Positions 25,769 through 39,498 of a DNA stretch of 64,000 nucleotides are shown here, one piece after another; within the stretch, counting starts at the first letter, position 1; each line of letters opens with the position of its first letter. The DNA is from Protea cynaroides (taxonomy: Eukaryota; Streptophyta; Magnoliopsida; Proteales; Proteaceae). A program made the translations under genes and the position numbers. The notes under the pieces were generated by a model. The model was not told the origin of the DNA and did no database searches. It was given only the letters and a program-made list of their open reading frames with translations. Location: the NCBI GenBank assembly GCA_028583415.1, contig CM053272.1, positions 48,154,685-48,218,684 on the forward strand, written 5' to 3'.

Positions 25769-26764
25769 CCTCTCTCAAAAGATTCCAAACTCTGGATTCT
25801 TTTTGTACTATCATTTTCCTACTAGCATATAAGATTTCAATATATTCTGCAAGCATGTATATCCCTTTTTTTTTTTTTTTTTATTAAATATAATAAGAGA
25901 TTTAAGTAGTTTATACAATCTTGTTAAGTAATGATTATAAAAATTTCTTCCTTGAGTTTTCAAAATTTCACTTACCTTTCCTTTGATTTTATTGCAACCA
26001 AACGGAGTCGAAATAAATGAAAATTATGGATTGAAACCCTTTTGATTTGGGTTATTATATTGGTTTTAGTTGGGTCAAAATAAAAGATCCTCTATAGCTA
26101 AACTTTAATATATCCACTTTGCAGGCCAAGCTTCAAAATGCCGAGGGAATGTCGGTTTGTTTTCCTTACAACTTAATGTCTGGATAATAAGGTAGTGAAA
26201 GTTGGGGCCTACCCATATACGAGTTAGGTTAGCTGTCACAACCATGGTTCAAAATTTTGTGAATTTTTTTTTTCTAATTTTCAATAAGGTCGAAACGAAA
26301 TGACATTCAAACTTGAAAAAATGCAATATCTTTTTTTCAAAATTTGGTTACTTCACTCGAGAATTTGTAAGTAAATTTGGTCATTCTAGCAATAAAATAA
26401 TGCACTGTTTCGACGAAATTTCGACCATTTTGATTGAAAATTCAAATTGCGGCCTCCGAAACCCAAGTTTTTTAACGTTGGCCACAACATGAATTGACAT
26501 CATTAGTTTAACGTTTCCAATTATGAAAATGGCATTACAATAACGGAATCTAATTACAATTATATAATTTTCTGTTCCATCTTAAGTTGTTTTCACTTGT
26601 TTCAAGCTGAAACCAACCAATGAGATGCTTATGTGCTTCCCTTACTCATTGAACCACTTACAACAGTCCATTTGGCCACAGGGCAATTGGATAATATTGA
26701 TTAGAAATCACCATTTTACAAGAACCTACTCTCAAACTCAACACTTCCGTAGAAAACTGCTTAT

Positions 26765-26955
26765 TGTAGTTGGTTGATGTCGCGCCAATTAAACACAGCA
26801 AGAAGGTCATGGATTCAACTCTCCTATCTCACATTGTGCCTGAAGGCACCCCCTTCCACCTTCTCCCTTTGCATCTCTAGGTAACTTTAGTAAAAATCCC
26901 ATTAATCAGATAGAAAGGTAGGACCTCGCCAAAAAAAAAAAAAAACACGCTTAAT
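26765..26955 (+). mobile_element. tRNA-derived SINE-like element (plus strand)
   Basis: TAGTTGGTTGATG resembles an RNA polymerase III A box. GGTCATGGATTCAACTC, about 35 bp downstream, resembles a B box. A pyrimidine-rich body follows, and the unit ends in an A15 tail at about 26931-26945. This is the layout of a plant SINE. Target duplications could not be defined with confidence. Confidence 0.55.
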
Positions 26956-26995
26956 TCAACCCAAAAAGAAGTGGAAACTTCTTCCCCTCTTGCCT

Positions 26996-27110
26996 TTTTA
27001 TTTTTATTTTTAATTTTTAATAGTTAAATTCTAATGAAGTTGAACTCATGACCTCTCTGAAGTGTAGGTTTTTACCATCTGAGTTACCTACCTTGGGGTT
27101 TAATTCATTC
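26996..27110 (-). mobile_element. tRNA-derived SINE-like element (minus strand)
   Basis: On the minus strand GGTAACTCAGATGGTAA matches a tRNA A-box region. GGTCATGAGTTCAAC, about 37 bp downstream, matches a B box. The unit ends in an A-rich AAAAATAAAAATAAAAA-type tail at 26997-27017. It is short, and lies tail to tail with the SINE-like unit at 26765-26955. Confidence 0.5.
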
Positions 27111-28389
27111 TTCATTTAGGGAAGGACCCTTTTTTTTTTTTGGTGAAATTTAGGGAAAGACTGGAAAACACTAGAAATATAGGACAGTGGGTACAGGCAG
27201 AAAATGACCCATATGCAAAGTAATTAAGCCCATGTGTCCAGAAATCCTTATTAACATAAGTATGGCCCAATGGGCCACCTTAGTTTTATGTTTGGAAAAA
27301 GGTATTCCTCTTTGTTCCCAAGGTGCGATGTTGGCCAGACCAATTTTGTGAAAGTCCAATAGGTAGAATCAAGACATCCAAATCTGAAGAACCAAAAAAG
27401 GAAAAAGAAATCCCAGGAATAATAGGCCATCAGTTTCAGCTCAATCCCAAATCCAATGAAGCTCTAAACTTTAAAATAAAAGAAATGTTATGACATAATG
27501 CAAAAGTCAAAACACAAACAAGGCAAAAGGTTTTGTATTCGGTCATATACATACAAGGTCGTGCGTTCAATCATCGAATGAAGAAGTGTAATTTCAAAAC
27601 TATCCCTCTCCTATTAAGTGAAGAGCTGACACTCTACCATGTATACATATGGGCCGTGAAAACCATCCCCCAAAAACAAATAGAAACAGTTGTAATTATT
27701 GCCAATAATATAATAACTCGAGAGCTTATTGAGTTACACTGGTGCCCATAGCCTCTACCTCCCACCAGGATTTGTGTGCATTATATCCATTATCCCCTCA
27801 CTCACTCGTTCCCCAAGAAGGTTCGTCCCCTTCAGCATCCCATTCCATCCACATCCTGAACTTTATTTCATCAGTTAACCAAATGATTTGATTGCTACTA
27901 CACTAATCTTGTAGCTAAAATGTAGTCATTTTATTCTATTGATCTTTTCTTGACAATAGCTTATTTCATTGTACCACAGAATCTAAAGCCACGAAATAAA
28001 AAGAGATCTTCACAATATACAACCATCTTTGCCATGCGGTAAGAAGTGTAATTTTGGTAATTGTTTATATTTGATGATCTATCTCAGTTGCAAGACATTT
28101 TTCACCCCCAAGCTATAGTATGAAATTATTTTCAACCAGGAAGTACCATTCACTGTCACTGTGTCTGCAGGTCGTTCCAAATTTAATGAGGTTGTTTTAC
28201 TGGGAACAAACTTCTACTTCCGCAGTTCCGGGTTTTCTTCTATGTAGAGGCATAATCTTATAAGGAGAGTATTGAATGTTGTCACTTCATCAGAATAGTT
28301 GAACCACGTAAAACCATACACATTCTAGTTGAACAACATAAAATCATTGTGAAATGTTTCTCTTTTACTACTGTTCTGCTGCGTTGTTA
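27111..28389. other. Intergenic region, no gene seen
   Basis: No coding or RNA gene is supported. A B-box-like GGTCGTGCGTTCAATC at about 27558 could be another SINE remnant, but no A box or tail was found. Confidence 0.5.
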
Positions 28390-30558
28390 ATGTTGAACTT
28401 TATGTTGTCATTGTTGGCAACTTGGCTGATGTGACAGTGCTTATGAGCATTCAGTCAGAGAAATGAGGAGAGAGAGTGTCAGTGTAGGAGAGAGAGTGTC
28501 TGTGCACCCCACTGGTGATGTGGCCGAGTTTCTGATGATGCGACAGTGTTCTTGAAGGTTTTCTAATCATGTTCATGTTTCTCATGTTTCCGGTGTTGTG
28601 GCATTAAAGAGAGAAATTCAAGAGAGAGAAAGAAGAGAGAGAATCAAAAGAGAGAGAAAGAGGAGAGAGAAAAATGTGAGTGGGACCCACAGGTGTGATG
28701 GCAAGGTGACATGTCAACACGGCAGCCCACGGCACTTGGTATGCAAGCACACAAAGTTTCGGGTTCAAATTCCAAGGTTTGACAGAGTTTTAACTTTGAA
28801 CCTATTTTTGGAGGGTCCCACAGTAGATCCATGAAAATCCGACAGTGGAAAGATGTAGAGCGTCGAGTTATCTTTCCAATGCAACTTGAATCACTTAATT
28901 CTGACGTCGGATGAAAGAGATATCGCAGTTTCTGTCGGATCACTTGAAAAAGTCATTTCACAAGTTGTTTAGGGGCAATTTCGGTATTTCATAAGTTATT
29001 TAAGGGCATTTTCGGCAAGTAACAAAAAAGAAGATCCGATATCGGTGGCCAAGAGAGAGCCACGCTTCTCAGATTCTAATCTGATGGACCAGATTGAGGC
29101 GGGCTAAGGTGTAGTGCGACGATCGCATCTTGATGCTCCCGCGACCCTTCGGATTGGGCGGATGCAGCTTATTATAATGCTATCTGTTGCATGGAATACT
29201 AGCCTGATTCCGTGTGGCGCACCCGCAGTACTACGCCGCGGTTGATCCTGATCTTGCGGTTGATATTGAAGCCGATCGCGCTTGACGCGATTGATGCAGA
29301 TCCAGCGGCTCACGTTGAATCCCGCTTTTTTAAGGTTATCCGACGGCTGGTAGTGGAGATTCTACATCACCCAATCAGCGCTCGACAACGCGCAGGAGCT
29401 GGCGGCGATTCCGTGTAGCGCAGGTGCATGGTATGCCTCCGAAAGATTCCGTTTTGATTTTTCTGATTGGCCGAACTTCAAACCGCCATAACTTCTTCAT
29501 CCGAGCTCCAAATCGGTCCGTTCAAATTGCAGCATTCATCTTTTTCGATGCCCTATCTATTGGGCGCCGTTGGGAGTCGTGAAAACTTAGAGAAAAATTA
29601 AAAAGAACGTTTTGAAGGCAGAGAAAAGATTTTCTAGGGTTTTGTGTTCTTTTTAAGGCAGAGAAAAGATTTTCTAGGGTTTCGTGTCCTGTGGGAGTGA
29701 TCAATCACCAACTACCTCTTCTTTGTGCATCAATGGAGTGATAAATCCCTATGAGAGGTCAGTAGAGCTTTTATTTTCACATTCATGGTGATTATGGGTT
29801 GTGTGGAAGAGATTGGAACCCTGTCGATGAGGTGTGCTCTGTGAATCGATCTCTATCATCATTGAAGACTGTTAGAGAGTACTTAAGGGCAGTGTGAAGC
29901 TTCAGAGATATTGATGGTCATTCGAAAGCAGTTGTAAGGTTTTTCAATTCCCTATCTATTTGTTGCTTTCAATATATTGTATGCTAGCGTAGGTAAAAAT
30001 TATTGAATACCTAGCTAGTGGGGGAAAAATTGTAAGGCATAATTATAAGCCTAAAAAATTGTGACTTGCTTCTCATGGGTGCGAGTTAAGCGTGGTGTGT
30101 TCAGTGAGTGCTGGACACTGGCTGTTAAGCCTGAATCTTGGCGTTGGTGCGCCCTCTCAGTTTTATGCTGGGAAAACCTAGGGTTAATATCCTTGTCTTG
30201 TTAGAAAGTAAAAGCTGAATGTTGAGTAAATACGGAGCCCGTTGAGCATTACTCCGTGGAGTAGCCATCACACACTGTGTTGGTGAACCACGTAATATCT
30301 CTGTGTTCATTGTGTTTATTTTCTATTATATTTTGGAGTACGTGGAATGACTTGCAGGATGGGTGTGCAAATCTGATAGACCTGGCCACTGAGTGATAGC
30401 GAGATAGATTTGCATACGCTTGTGTGTGTGTAAAAAAATATATCTCCATCAGCTCTGGGCAACAGTAATTAATCAGAGAAAAGTTTCAGACACTGATTCA
30501 CCACCCCCCCCCCCTTCCCTTCAGTGTCATATCAAGTTCATCAGTTAATTCCTAACAA
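28390..30558 (+). mobile_element. Probable decayed long LTR (solo LTR), 5' end uncertain
   Basis: The right part carries features common to long plant copia LTR ends: GGTGAACCACGTAA with CTCTGTGTTC around 30282-30306, then CACTGATTCACC followed by a C-run, CAGTGTC, and the terminus CCTAACA at 30552-30558. The upstream kilobase is moderately GC-rich and non-coding. The left boundary near 28390 (TGTTAATG) is a guess. The right flank AGTTA is not duplicated there. No internal domain follows, so a solo LTR is the simplest reading. Confidence 0.4.
29615..29689. repeat. 40-bp-period tandem duplication
   Basis: AAGGCAGAGAAAAGATTTTC plus TAGGGTTTTGTGTTC is repeated 40 bp later with one or two changes. 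It lies inside the LTR-like region. Confidence 0.85.
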
Positions 30559-31673
30559 GTTACTCTGGCGGGTGTTGAATGGAAACCTTCAATAAAAGCA
30601 TTTTTGAGATGTAGACTGAATCTGGAATATATCCACCAGTGACATTCTCATTGTGGAACTAATACTGAGACTGGAATGGGCCTTTGACTTCTACAGATTA
30701 AGCTTTTGCCCTAATGCTTGACAATATTTCTCCAAGAGTCGACTAAATTTCTGGGCACAAATACCATATGGATCGAACTTATGAAAATGGCCCATATGAT
30801 AAACTCATCAAGGCAACCCAAATATCAAACACATGGCAAACGAAAGGTCTCAAATTTTATAAAAAGGTAGTCCCATAAGTCCTTTCTCATATGGAAAATT
30901 TCAACAAACAGAGTTTGCCAAGTACAAAATAGATATTAATGGTCAGAGTGAACAAAGATTTGCAAGGACTTACATAGGGAATGCATATGCCACATCATCA
31001 TCCAATGATCAGATTTGCCACATCATCATTCCACGTGGTACAATAAGATGGGCTGCTAGCTGCTCAAATGAGCATTTTCCCAGATCTTTTCCTTACTGTA
31101 CATACCATACATATCTTCCTTTTCTTTTCTTTTTTTGAGGGGAGGGGAGGGGAGGGGAGGGGGAATACTCACCTCACATTGAGGGTGACATTTCCAAATT
31201 AATATTTCACACTCCTGAATCCACAGATGCCTAAACTACAGGATTTAGAAGATTGCACATTTATCACCAAGTGATTTTCACTACTATATATACACCTGGC
31301 AAATGCCCTTGGAACATCAGGATATAAAGTTTAATATAACAGATACAACTAACCTCAGAAGAACGCTCACCTCACCACTGCAAAGCTTCAGTCATTTACC
31401 AAAAACTGGAGCTTTAGATCTGAGGCAGCAAACGACACGACCACAGAAGAAAATAGATGGCTTACACCATGTATAGAAATTTCATGAGACCAACAAAAAG
31501 GGAGACTACTAACAACAAGAACATGAGCATATTACAACAGGATCATTACCGAACTGCTGCAAGTACAACTGCATAGGATGCTGTCAAACACTGCTAAGCC
31601 AACAGATCAATACTAACCAAGCCATCAATTGAACCCCATAAGAGATGCTGATCATTTCTCTTCCTGCAGCTGA
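30559..31673. other. 3' flank and probable 3' UTR of the KNOX gene
   Basis: The part nearest 31673 is presumably the 3' UTR of the minus-strand KNOX gene. No other gene is seen. A G-rich tandem repeat sits at 31137-31163. Confidence 0.5.
31137..31163 (+). repeat. (GGGGA)n tandem repeat, potential G-quadruplex
   Basis: About five consecutive GGGGA units on the plus strand, the C-rich strand of the KNOX transcript. Four or more G-tracts separated by single A residues satisfy the usual quadruplex pattern. Any function is speculative. Confidence 0.7.
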
Positions 31674-34600
31674 TCATGGACCCAAACGGTAAGCAACATC
31701 GCTCATGAAATGACCCTCCATATAGAGAGCAGTATTCTGGGCATGTAGGCCGTCCATAACCACAAATTGCATGTCTTCAGACGGTTTCCAGTGCCGTTTT
31801 CTCTGATTTATGAACCAGTTATTGATTTGTTTCTGATCCAAACCAGTTGATTCTGCCAAGGCAACCTTCTCTGTCTCCTGCTCCATTGGATTAAGATAGT
31901 AATATTAATTTCTAAAGAGAATTAAACAATAAAATGGTTGCAATTTTTTTTTTTTTTAAGTACCCCCTTTTTTTCAAGAATTTCTAGGCAATTTTGCCTT
32001 TACACAGTCCAGTGTGGAGAGACCTCTCTCCATGGGAAATCTTAATTCTACCACATACTGTACAGACGGGGCAGTCTGTATAGCCACATAACAAATTCTA
32101 GAGTCAAAATTCAACCTTCACCCCCATGTATGTCCATGCACAGATAATACTCTGACCAAATGCACTCTCCCATTTTCTGGATTTTTTGAAAACCGATCTT
32201 TGCAAGATGGACTGAAATTTAATATTTGAGCATAGGGCCGGCCTGAGGTTTTGAAACTTGTCCAAAAAATTTTGAGCCCCATCTGATAATATAACACATG
32301 GCAAAATAGGTCAACAGGGAGAGATGCAGAATCTACAGCCCTTCAGGAAACTTCAGTTTCTGAGTCACAACTTAGTGTACACATACCGATGGATATGGCC
32401 ATTTATAATGTATCTCCCACCAATTAAGCAGCTTTTGCCTCGCATCCTTTGGAAGTTTCCCTTTCTTCTTTTTCTTAGAAAGTTCCTGCTTCAGGCTGCT
32501 TAAGTAGCCACTGTACTTCTTCAAAAGATGATTCTTTAATTCTCTATCTTCAGCACGTGGATCAATCTCAGGGAGCTCCATCTCTCCCCCACTATTTTCT
32601 TGATCTTCTTCAGATGAACCCTCACCTTCACACCTCTCATCTACATCCATCACAAATTCAGATTGTTAACAAGAAGATAGAAGACATCATCTCAGATACT
32701 TCCACAGAGAACTAAGATACTGCCAGTAATTCACCTTTCCATTTTTCCATTTTTCCATTTTTTTTTTCTTTTATATTACTTCAGGAACCCGGCATGCCCT
32801 TTAAAATTTAACTATCATCTGAATATTCGCAATGAGGTTTCCTACTTATCGATAAGAAAATCAACCAAGTAATAGAAATTGATAAAAAGTGGGCGAAAAA
32901 AAATGAAATCATAGCATTGTATCCAATACGAATACCACAAGAGTCCTTGTATGTGCAAATACTATTCAGGATGTTTCATACCTCCACAGATTGCCACGTT
33001 GGCAATCATGGGCAGTTTGATGTGATAGAGGACCAACATCCAACTCATTAAGTTTCAACCCCAGAAAAGGGAACTGTCTTAAAGATTTTCATTACAATGA
33101 GGCATTCTTGTCATTTTAGGAAACTCCATGAACTCAATTTTAACCACCTCTGTTTGTTTCAGGGCGAAATTTAAACAGCAACATGAGAATGACATCATCC
33201 GTCACAGGAATCATATGCGTCCTCCATGTCTGCCAAATGACTCAGCATGTTCTGGTTAGGGCTTCTTGCATATCATACTTTTCCTTGTGACCAAAGCTAT
33301 GTTGTCCCTGTCATATGCACAACTATAAACATATGTTTCTTACTCATTACTCAGTAAGACTCAAAGTCACGCCATCTAACTTGCTCAATTATTCTCGAAT
33401 GAATTTGTCGACCGTCATGAATAAATGCATTCTATTACATATTTCCATCTATGGTACTCCATGATTGTAAACCTTGAGAACCTTTATGTAGATAATAGTT
33501 ACTGTAATACTCGGTTCACAAAGATCTCCCATAAACGGTACCAATACATTATTTCTCCCTTTTTCAAATCTAGCTCACTACTGCACCAATACACTAAGTT
33601 TAAACCAAGATTACTTAAACATATATTAGAGTATCATGAACAATTCAACAAAATAAGAAGGCTTAGCATTAATATCTTAAATATAATATATCAGTTGATT
33701 TCCTCGCTATCGTTACGCACTGATATTGAATGTTCCAAGTCAAAGTCCAAAACGATATTATTAAACATAAAGACAAAAATTTATGCATCCGTTAAAGGAA
33801 ACCCTCGCCGTTGGTCCCAACTAGTACATGAACGCTTTACATATATTGTATTCTTTCCTCTACTACAAAAAAATGGACTACAGTAATTCTAATAGATTGC
33901 AATAATCTACCTATAATATTATGATTTAGCATTTTTTATCAATAAATAAAAGTCACTGAAGGACATAATAAACTATAGATAAGGAAAAAGGAAAAGCATA
34001 TGAGCTTGGGGAGAGAAGGAATTTAATATGTTCTTATCATCTGGCACCAATTGTTGTCAGGGAGCCAGGGGACAGAATCCATTTATTTTAAACCAACAAT
34101 CTAATTTTGAGTTTCCTTCACTTTAATTATTTACTCTCTTTTTTCATTTTTTTTCCATGGAACTGAATATTACTCAGTTTAGGCTTTGTTCAACCAGGTT
34201 CATATTACATTCGAGACACCACCGAAACTAGTACCATAATAAAAAAATAAATATATAAATAAAGGAAAATTTCCAGTACCACCCAAAAAGAATTAACCAA
34301 TTCACCTACCACCCAAGTTGTTAAAAAAAAATACCTACCACCCAAGTTGTTTAAAAAAAATATCTACCACCCAAGTTAGACAAACGTTAGTTAATGAACT
34401 GACGGGAAAGAGTTGAAATTGTGTGTAGGCATTTATACACCTTTCTTCTTCCTCTCTGTTTCTCTGCAATATTTTATCAAAAAAGAAAAAAAAAGAAAAA
34501 AAGATACCCTAACTACGGATTATAGTTTTGATAACAATGAAGATGTCGAAGAGGAAGGCTCCAGAGAAGCTCTCTTTGAGGTTATATTAACCGATTGGGA

Positions 34601-37600
34601 ATCAGTTGAGCTGAGAAGGAGCGGGAAATTAAGCAAAGCTCGATCACCGCGCATCCTGTAAGCAGCTCAGTCATAAAAACAACAATAGATACCGCTGGTA
34701 ACAGAATATTCGTTCTCTTCTCCTTGAAAGTCTTTGCAGTTTTACCCCTTTCCTTCTTCTTCGTCACCAAACCCTAGTCAAAATTCAAGAACGAAGCGCG
34801 TTTTAGCAAGAGAGAAGAAGAGAAAAGGGGAATTACAGGGTCGATGCCTCGAACAACACATTAGCCACCAGTTGGGTGGGGATGTGGGATCTACTACAAT
34901 GGGACTGTAGCGACAACCAAAGGGTTAAAGTCGATCTATCTGAAATAGAAACAACGAAAATTTCGGTAGATGAAAGTCAAGTTAATCAGCAATTAAGGGC
35001 TTTAGGCAAGAAGTAATAGATTTTGAGACGGTTAGAATTGTGTTTTGTGTCCGATTATTTGATTCAGTTAAGTAGCTTGATTAGGAAACTTGATGAGAGT
35101 TAAATTTGGAAATTTAATTTTATATATTGACATCTAATCGCCTCCCTCCAGATCAATAGTGTTGCATGCGACATGATTTTCTTCTCAGGTTTAGCTAGTG
35201 ATCAATCTTCCATCAGTTCTGTTGTGTTCCATCTTCATTTATCTACAAGCAGGTCAGAATGCAATCGATCTCTTATTTCTTCTCTGTTATTATTTAGTCC
35301 CATAACACGTGATCGAATGAATGTGATTCTCTCACAATTCTTTTGATCACAACAGAGAGACGTCAGGAATCAGGAGAAGGGTGAGGGTTTTTATAGGGAA
35401 GACCGGTACATGCACCTCTCTTTTAATTTTCTTTCCCTTACAAAAAGGGTAATATTGTCATTCAAGTATTGTCTAACGGCTGACATCAGCAACTAACGGC
35501 TCTGTTAGTTGCTTTTGAATCTTTTTGATAAACGTTTGTCTAGCTTGGGTGGTAGGTGATTTTTTTAAACAACTTGGGTGGTAGATGATTTAGTCAATTT
35601 TTTTTTGAGGGGTAGCTGAAAATTTCCCATAAATAAATAAACCAAACGTAGCTTCCCCACAGGACATGTTCCAACCCCCATCACCTGGGAATTTAGACCC
35701 TTACTATGTCAACCATTTTATCCATCCTAGTCCATTCACTAAAATGGTTTATCACCATATCTTACTAACCATATACTGAATCCTAACATTGACAAAAATT
35801 ATCCATTCGAATCACATCCACCAAGAAGAAGGAAAAGAAAAATGCTACGGCTAACCTTCTCAAGGATCAAAGGAACTCTGGAAAGTGTATGTTTCATTCA
35901 TCAACTTAGTCATTTTCCTGCCATTACTTGAAAAAGTAAAGCAAGAAAATGGTGCAGATTACAATTTGTTACCACAAGGAAATCATTTCCGAGCAACATA
36001 TCACCATCCCTTGTACCATATCTATGCCCCAACTCTCCTTACACTGGTCAATAGGGGAAGAAAGTAATCAGTGTCAGATTTTCAGCTGGTTTGTAAACTA
36101 AAAAGTTTTCAGCCTTTGATCTATAAAAGCACCATTGGAAGCACATCAGAAGTTAGCCATTGGTCTATCATGGACATACTTACTTTCCTCATAGGCTTTA
36201 TAATTTGCCCAAGGTTGATGATAGGCCCAAACAGTGGCTCATCAATATCAAAATTCCCGGAATATAATCCTGATGGATTTCAGTGCATTCAAGTGCTACT
36301 TTGATCTTTTCTCTTACTTGGAGATTCCACTGTTATCAGGATTGCTAGATATATTGATACAGGCAACAACCAAATCACCTTCCCATCATTGTGGACGACT
36401 CTCTACCAGAGCACATCAAATAGATTAGCCTCCTCAGTTAAATCAAGAAGCTCCTAGACTAATGTAACCCGGAAATGTGGGACCAACTGCCAAACTCTTC
36501 TAGGATCGACAAAGAGCAGGGATGTGCTCAGTTGGCATGAGATAAGCTCTTCGGCTCTTCCAGGCTTGTCTTCAAGCTCTTCAGAACTTGGAAAAGGCTA
36601 AAGTTCTTCAAAACTTCAGAAAGGAGAAACTCAAATTTCAATTCATCATAATCATGTTACATGGTTCTCCCATTACATATTTATAAAAATATAAAAACTA
36701 TGCAAACCCTAAATGATCTCAACCATCCATCTAATTAAGTTCCTATGGCTGAGATTAAAACAAACAATAAAACCCTAAATCAACTTTGCAATGGGCCTAT
36801 AATAATTAAATAACAGCTCATGGGCTTGGCTGATTGATAAACTAAATAAAAACCAGAAAAGAATTAAAAATCTTAAATCTAAGCCCAATTACAATTAAAA
36901 ATTAATCATACACTAAAATGAATAATAAGATGCAATTCCAAGACTACATTATAGACCCCTAAGAGCCGAGCAATAGATGAGAATTAAGAAAATATCAATT
37001 CAACTCAGAATTATAATATATCTTGGGATTGACTACGAATGTCATGGTCCGCATAAGATTAGACAGGAAACCCCAAGCTCTATCTGCTTGCAAGTAAAAG
37101 GACGAGATTTGATGAACTGAAACTGGTATAAAAAAATGGACACTCTTATGATCATTACCTTTACGTAAAATGCTTATAATATTTAGAAATTATATTTTTC
37201 AGATGTGATTTTTATTTCAATTTTCGAATCCAAGGGATCTTATTACAAAGTAAAATCTAATAAGCATATTTGGAATGATATGGAGTTAGTGATAAAGTCA
37301 TGCTAGGTAATCACTATAAAATTTATTTCTTAGGTGTGATTTGATTTCACATCCCTTTCCTTCATCTCCTTCGCAATCAAATGGCAAATACATGTTATCA
37401 TATAAATTTTTATATTTTTATGTATGAATTGAGGCAACTGCTGCTCAATAGACACAAAGGTCAATAATAATTGTGTGTATATATATCAACATCCTAATGT
37501 GAAACGTTCCATTGAACACCAACAATAACAAAGTTTTATCCAACTAAATTGTATTGGCTACATGGATTCTTGTTATCTAATCAGCTCTGTTCGATGCCAT

Positions 37601-39256
37601 ATTTAAAACAAGAATAAGTTATGCATGTCTTTCCTCACCAACTCCCTAAAGTCATTTTAGGTCTATCTCTAACTCTTTTAGATCCTTCAATCTAAATCAA
37701 ATCACTCATCTGTACTGGAGCTTCGAAAGGCCTCCGTTGAAAATGACCATACCATCTCAAATGACTTTCTCGTAGCTTATCATGTATCGGGAAAACTTCA
37801 AAATCAGATCTAGTACAATCATTTCTTACCTTATCATTCCTAGTTTTGCCATACATCCATTTTAATATCCTCATCTCAGCTACAGTAAGTTTATCTATAT
37901 AATGCTTCTTAACTGCCTAACATTTTGCACCATACATAATAGCAAGTCGAATGACTGTCTTATAAAAAAATTTTGTTAAGCTTTAAAGGAATAAACCAAT
38001 CATACAACACTCCAGATGCACCTTTCTACTTCTTCTATATCACGTTCTTCATTTATGATTGAACCTAAACACCTAAAATAATTACTTTGCAGTATCACCC
38101 TCTTATCAACTTTCACCACCTCATTATCTATCTTTGTGTGACTAAAGTTACACACAATATACTCCATCTTTGTTCTACTTATCATAAAACCTTTTAATTC
38201 CAATGTTGATCTCCATAACTCCACCTTGGCATTAATCCGTAATTTTGTCTCATCCACCAAAACAATATCATCAACAAAAAACAAGCACCAAGGAACTTCA
38301 TCTTGAATATCTATGGTTAAATCATCCATAAGGAGGGCAAACAGATAAGAGTTTAAAGCTGATCCTTGAGATAACCTAATTGTTATTGGGAATACCTTGA
38401 CCCCCAACGGTTCTCACACTAATCACCAAATTATAATACTCACATAATTGCTTGAAACACTACTCGTCTCTAGTATTTGCTAGATTAACTCTCTATGGAC
38501 TCTATCATAAGCTTTGTCTAAGTCGATAAAGACCATATAGAGGTCTTTCTTGCCTTCTCTAAATCTTTCCATTAATTATGTAAGTAACTTCTGTCGCAGA
38601 TCTACCTAACATAAAATCACCTAGCATAAAATCAAATTGGTTTTTCGTAATAGTAGTTTCTTGTCTCATTGGAGTTTTAATAACTCTATCCCATAGTTTC
38701 ATATTATGACTCGTATGTTTTATGCCTCTGTAGTTATTACAGCTCTGAATATCACCTTTATTTTATAAATTTATCTTCCATTCATCTAGCATTTTCCTTG
38801 TGCTCATAATCTTATTGAACAACTTAGTTAGCCAAAATACTCCTTAGATTCCTAGGCTCTTCTTAACTGCTATTGAGAAAAATCTTTTGATCACATCCCC
38901 AAGTTGATTCACTAGAAATCGTAAACTTACATTAAATGTATCTATACAAATTTGTGATGAAATTCTCTAGCCAAAGATATCATGCAAAAGAGAGTCAAAA
39001 TTAATGTTGAGATACACAATCAATTTTGATTTTTCTTCCTAGAGGGAAAAAAAAAAAACTACTATTTTATTTCAATAGACAGCCGATTGTTTTTAAACAT
39101 ATGGATCTAGGATGAGGAAAGGTTTTAAACAAAAAATGAGAAGTTGTAACTTCACAATCCCTAGGACTAGAGATTTGCAGATGGTTGCACTCTATTTAAC
39201 TAATAAGAAACAAGAAATTACCAAATATGATATTTCATATTTCTAAGAAGAAGTTG

Positions 39257-39310
<54 letters not shown>

Positions 39311-39450
39311 GGAGAAAATGTTACTAATTGAATTATGGTATAGCATGAAAATTAAGGAGTGGGAGAAAAGGCTTAATAAAGTAGAAATAACCTAGAGAAA
39401 GACATATTTTACAAGATTCACATGTTGCCACATGATGCCACAAGAAGCTA

Positions 39451-39498
<48 letters not shown>

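Larger units (their letters stand above)
22639..26764. other. Intergenic region downstream of the HD-Zip gene
   Basis: Starts with the probable 3' UTR to about 22860. It holds microsatellites at 23021-23043 (CT), 23267-23305 (GA) and 25732-25765 (CT), an A-run at 24353-24380 and a T-run at 24856-24888. Near 26235-26480 lies a decayed repeat with TTTCGACC motifs. The open frames are low-complexity and I support no gene. Confidence 0.6.

Noticed and set aside
33425..33886. 153-codon open frame on the plus strand inside KNOX intron 2
   Set aside because: Ile/Ser/Leu-rich composition typical of AT-rich non-coding DNA, no recognisable domain, antisense to the KNOX gene.
34413..34661. 82-codon open frame inside the Mutator-like element
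   Set aside because: No transposase or known host domain. It could be captured leader sequence, but nothing supports a protein.
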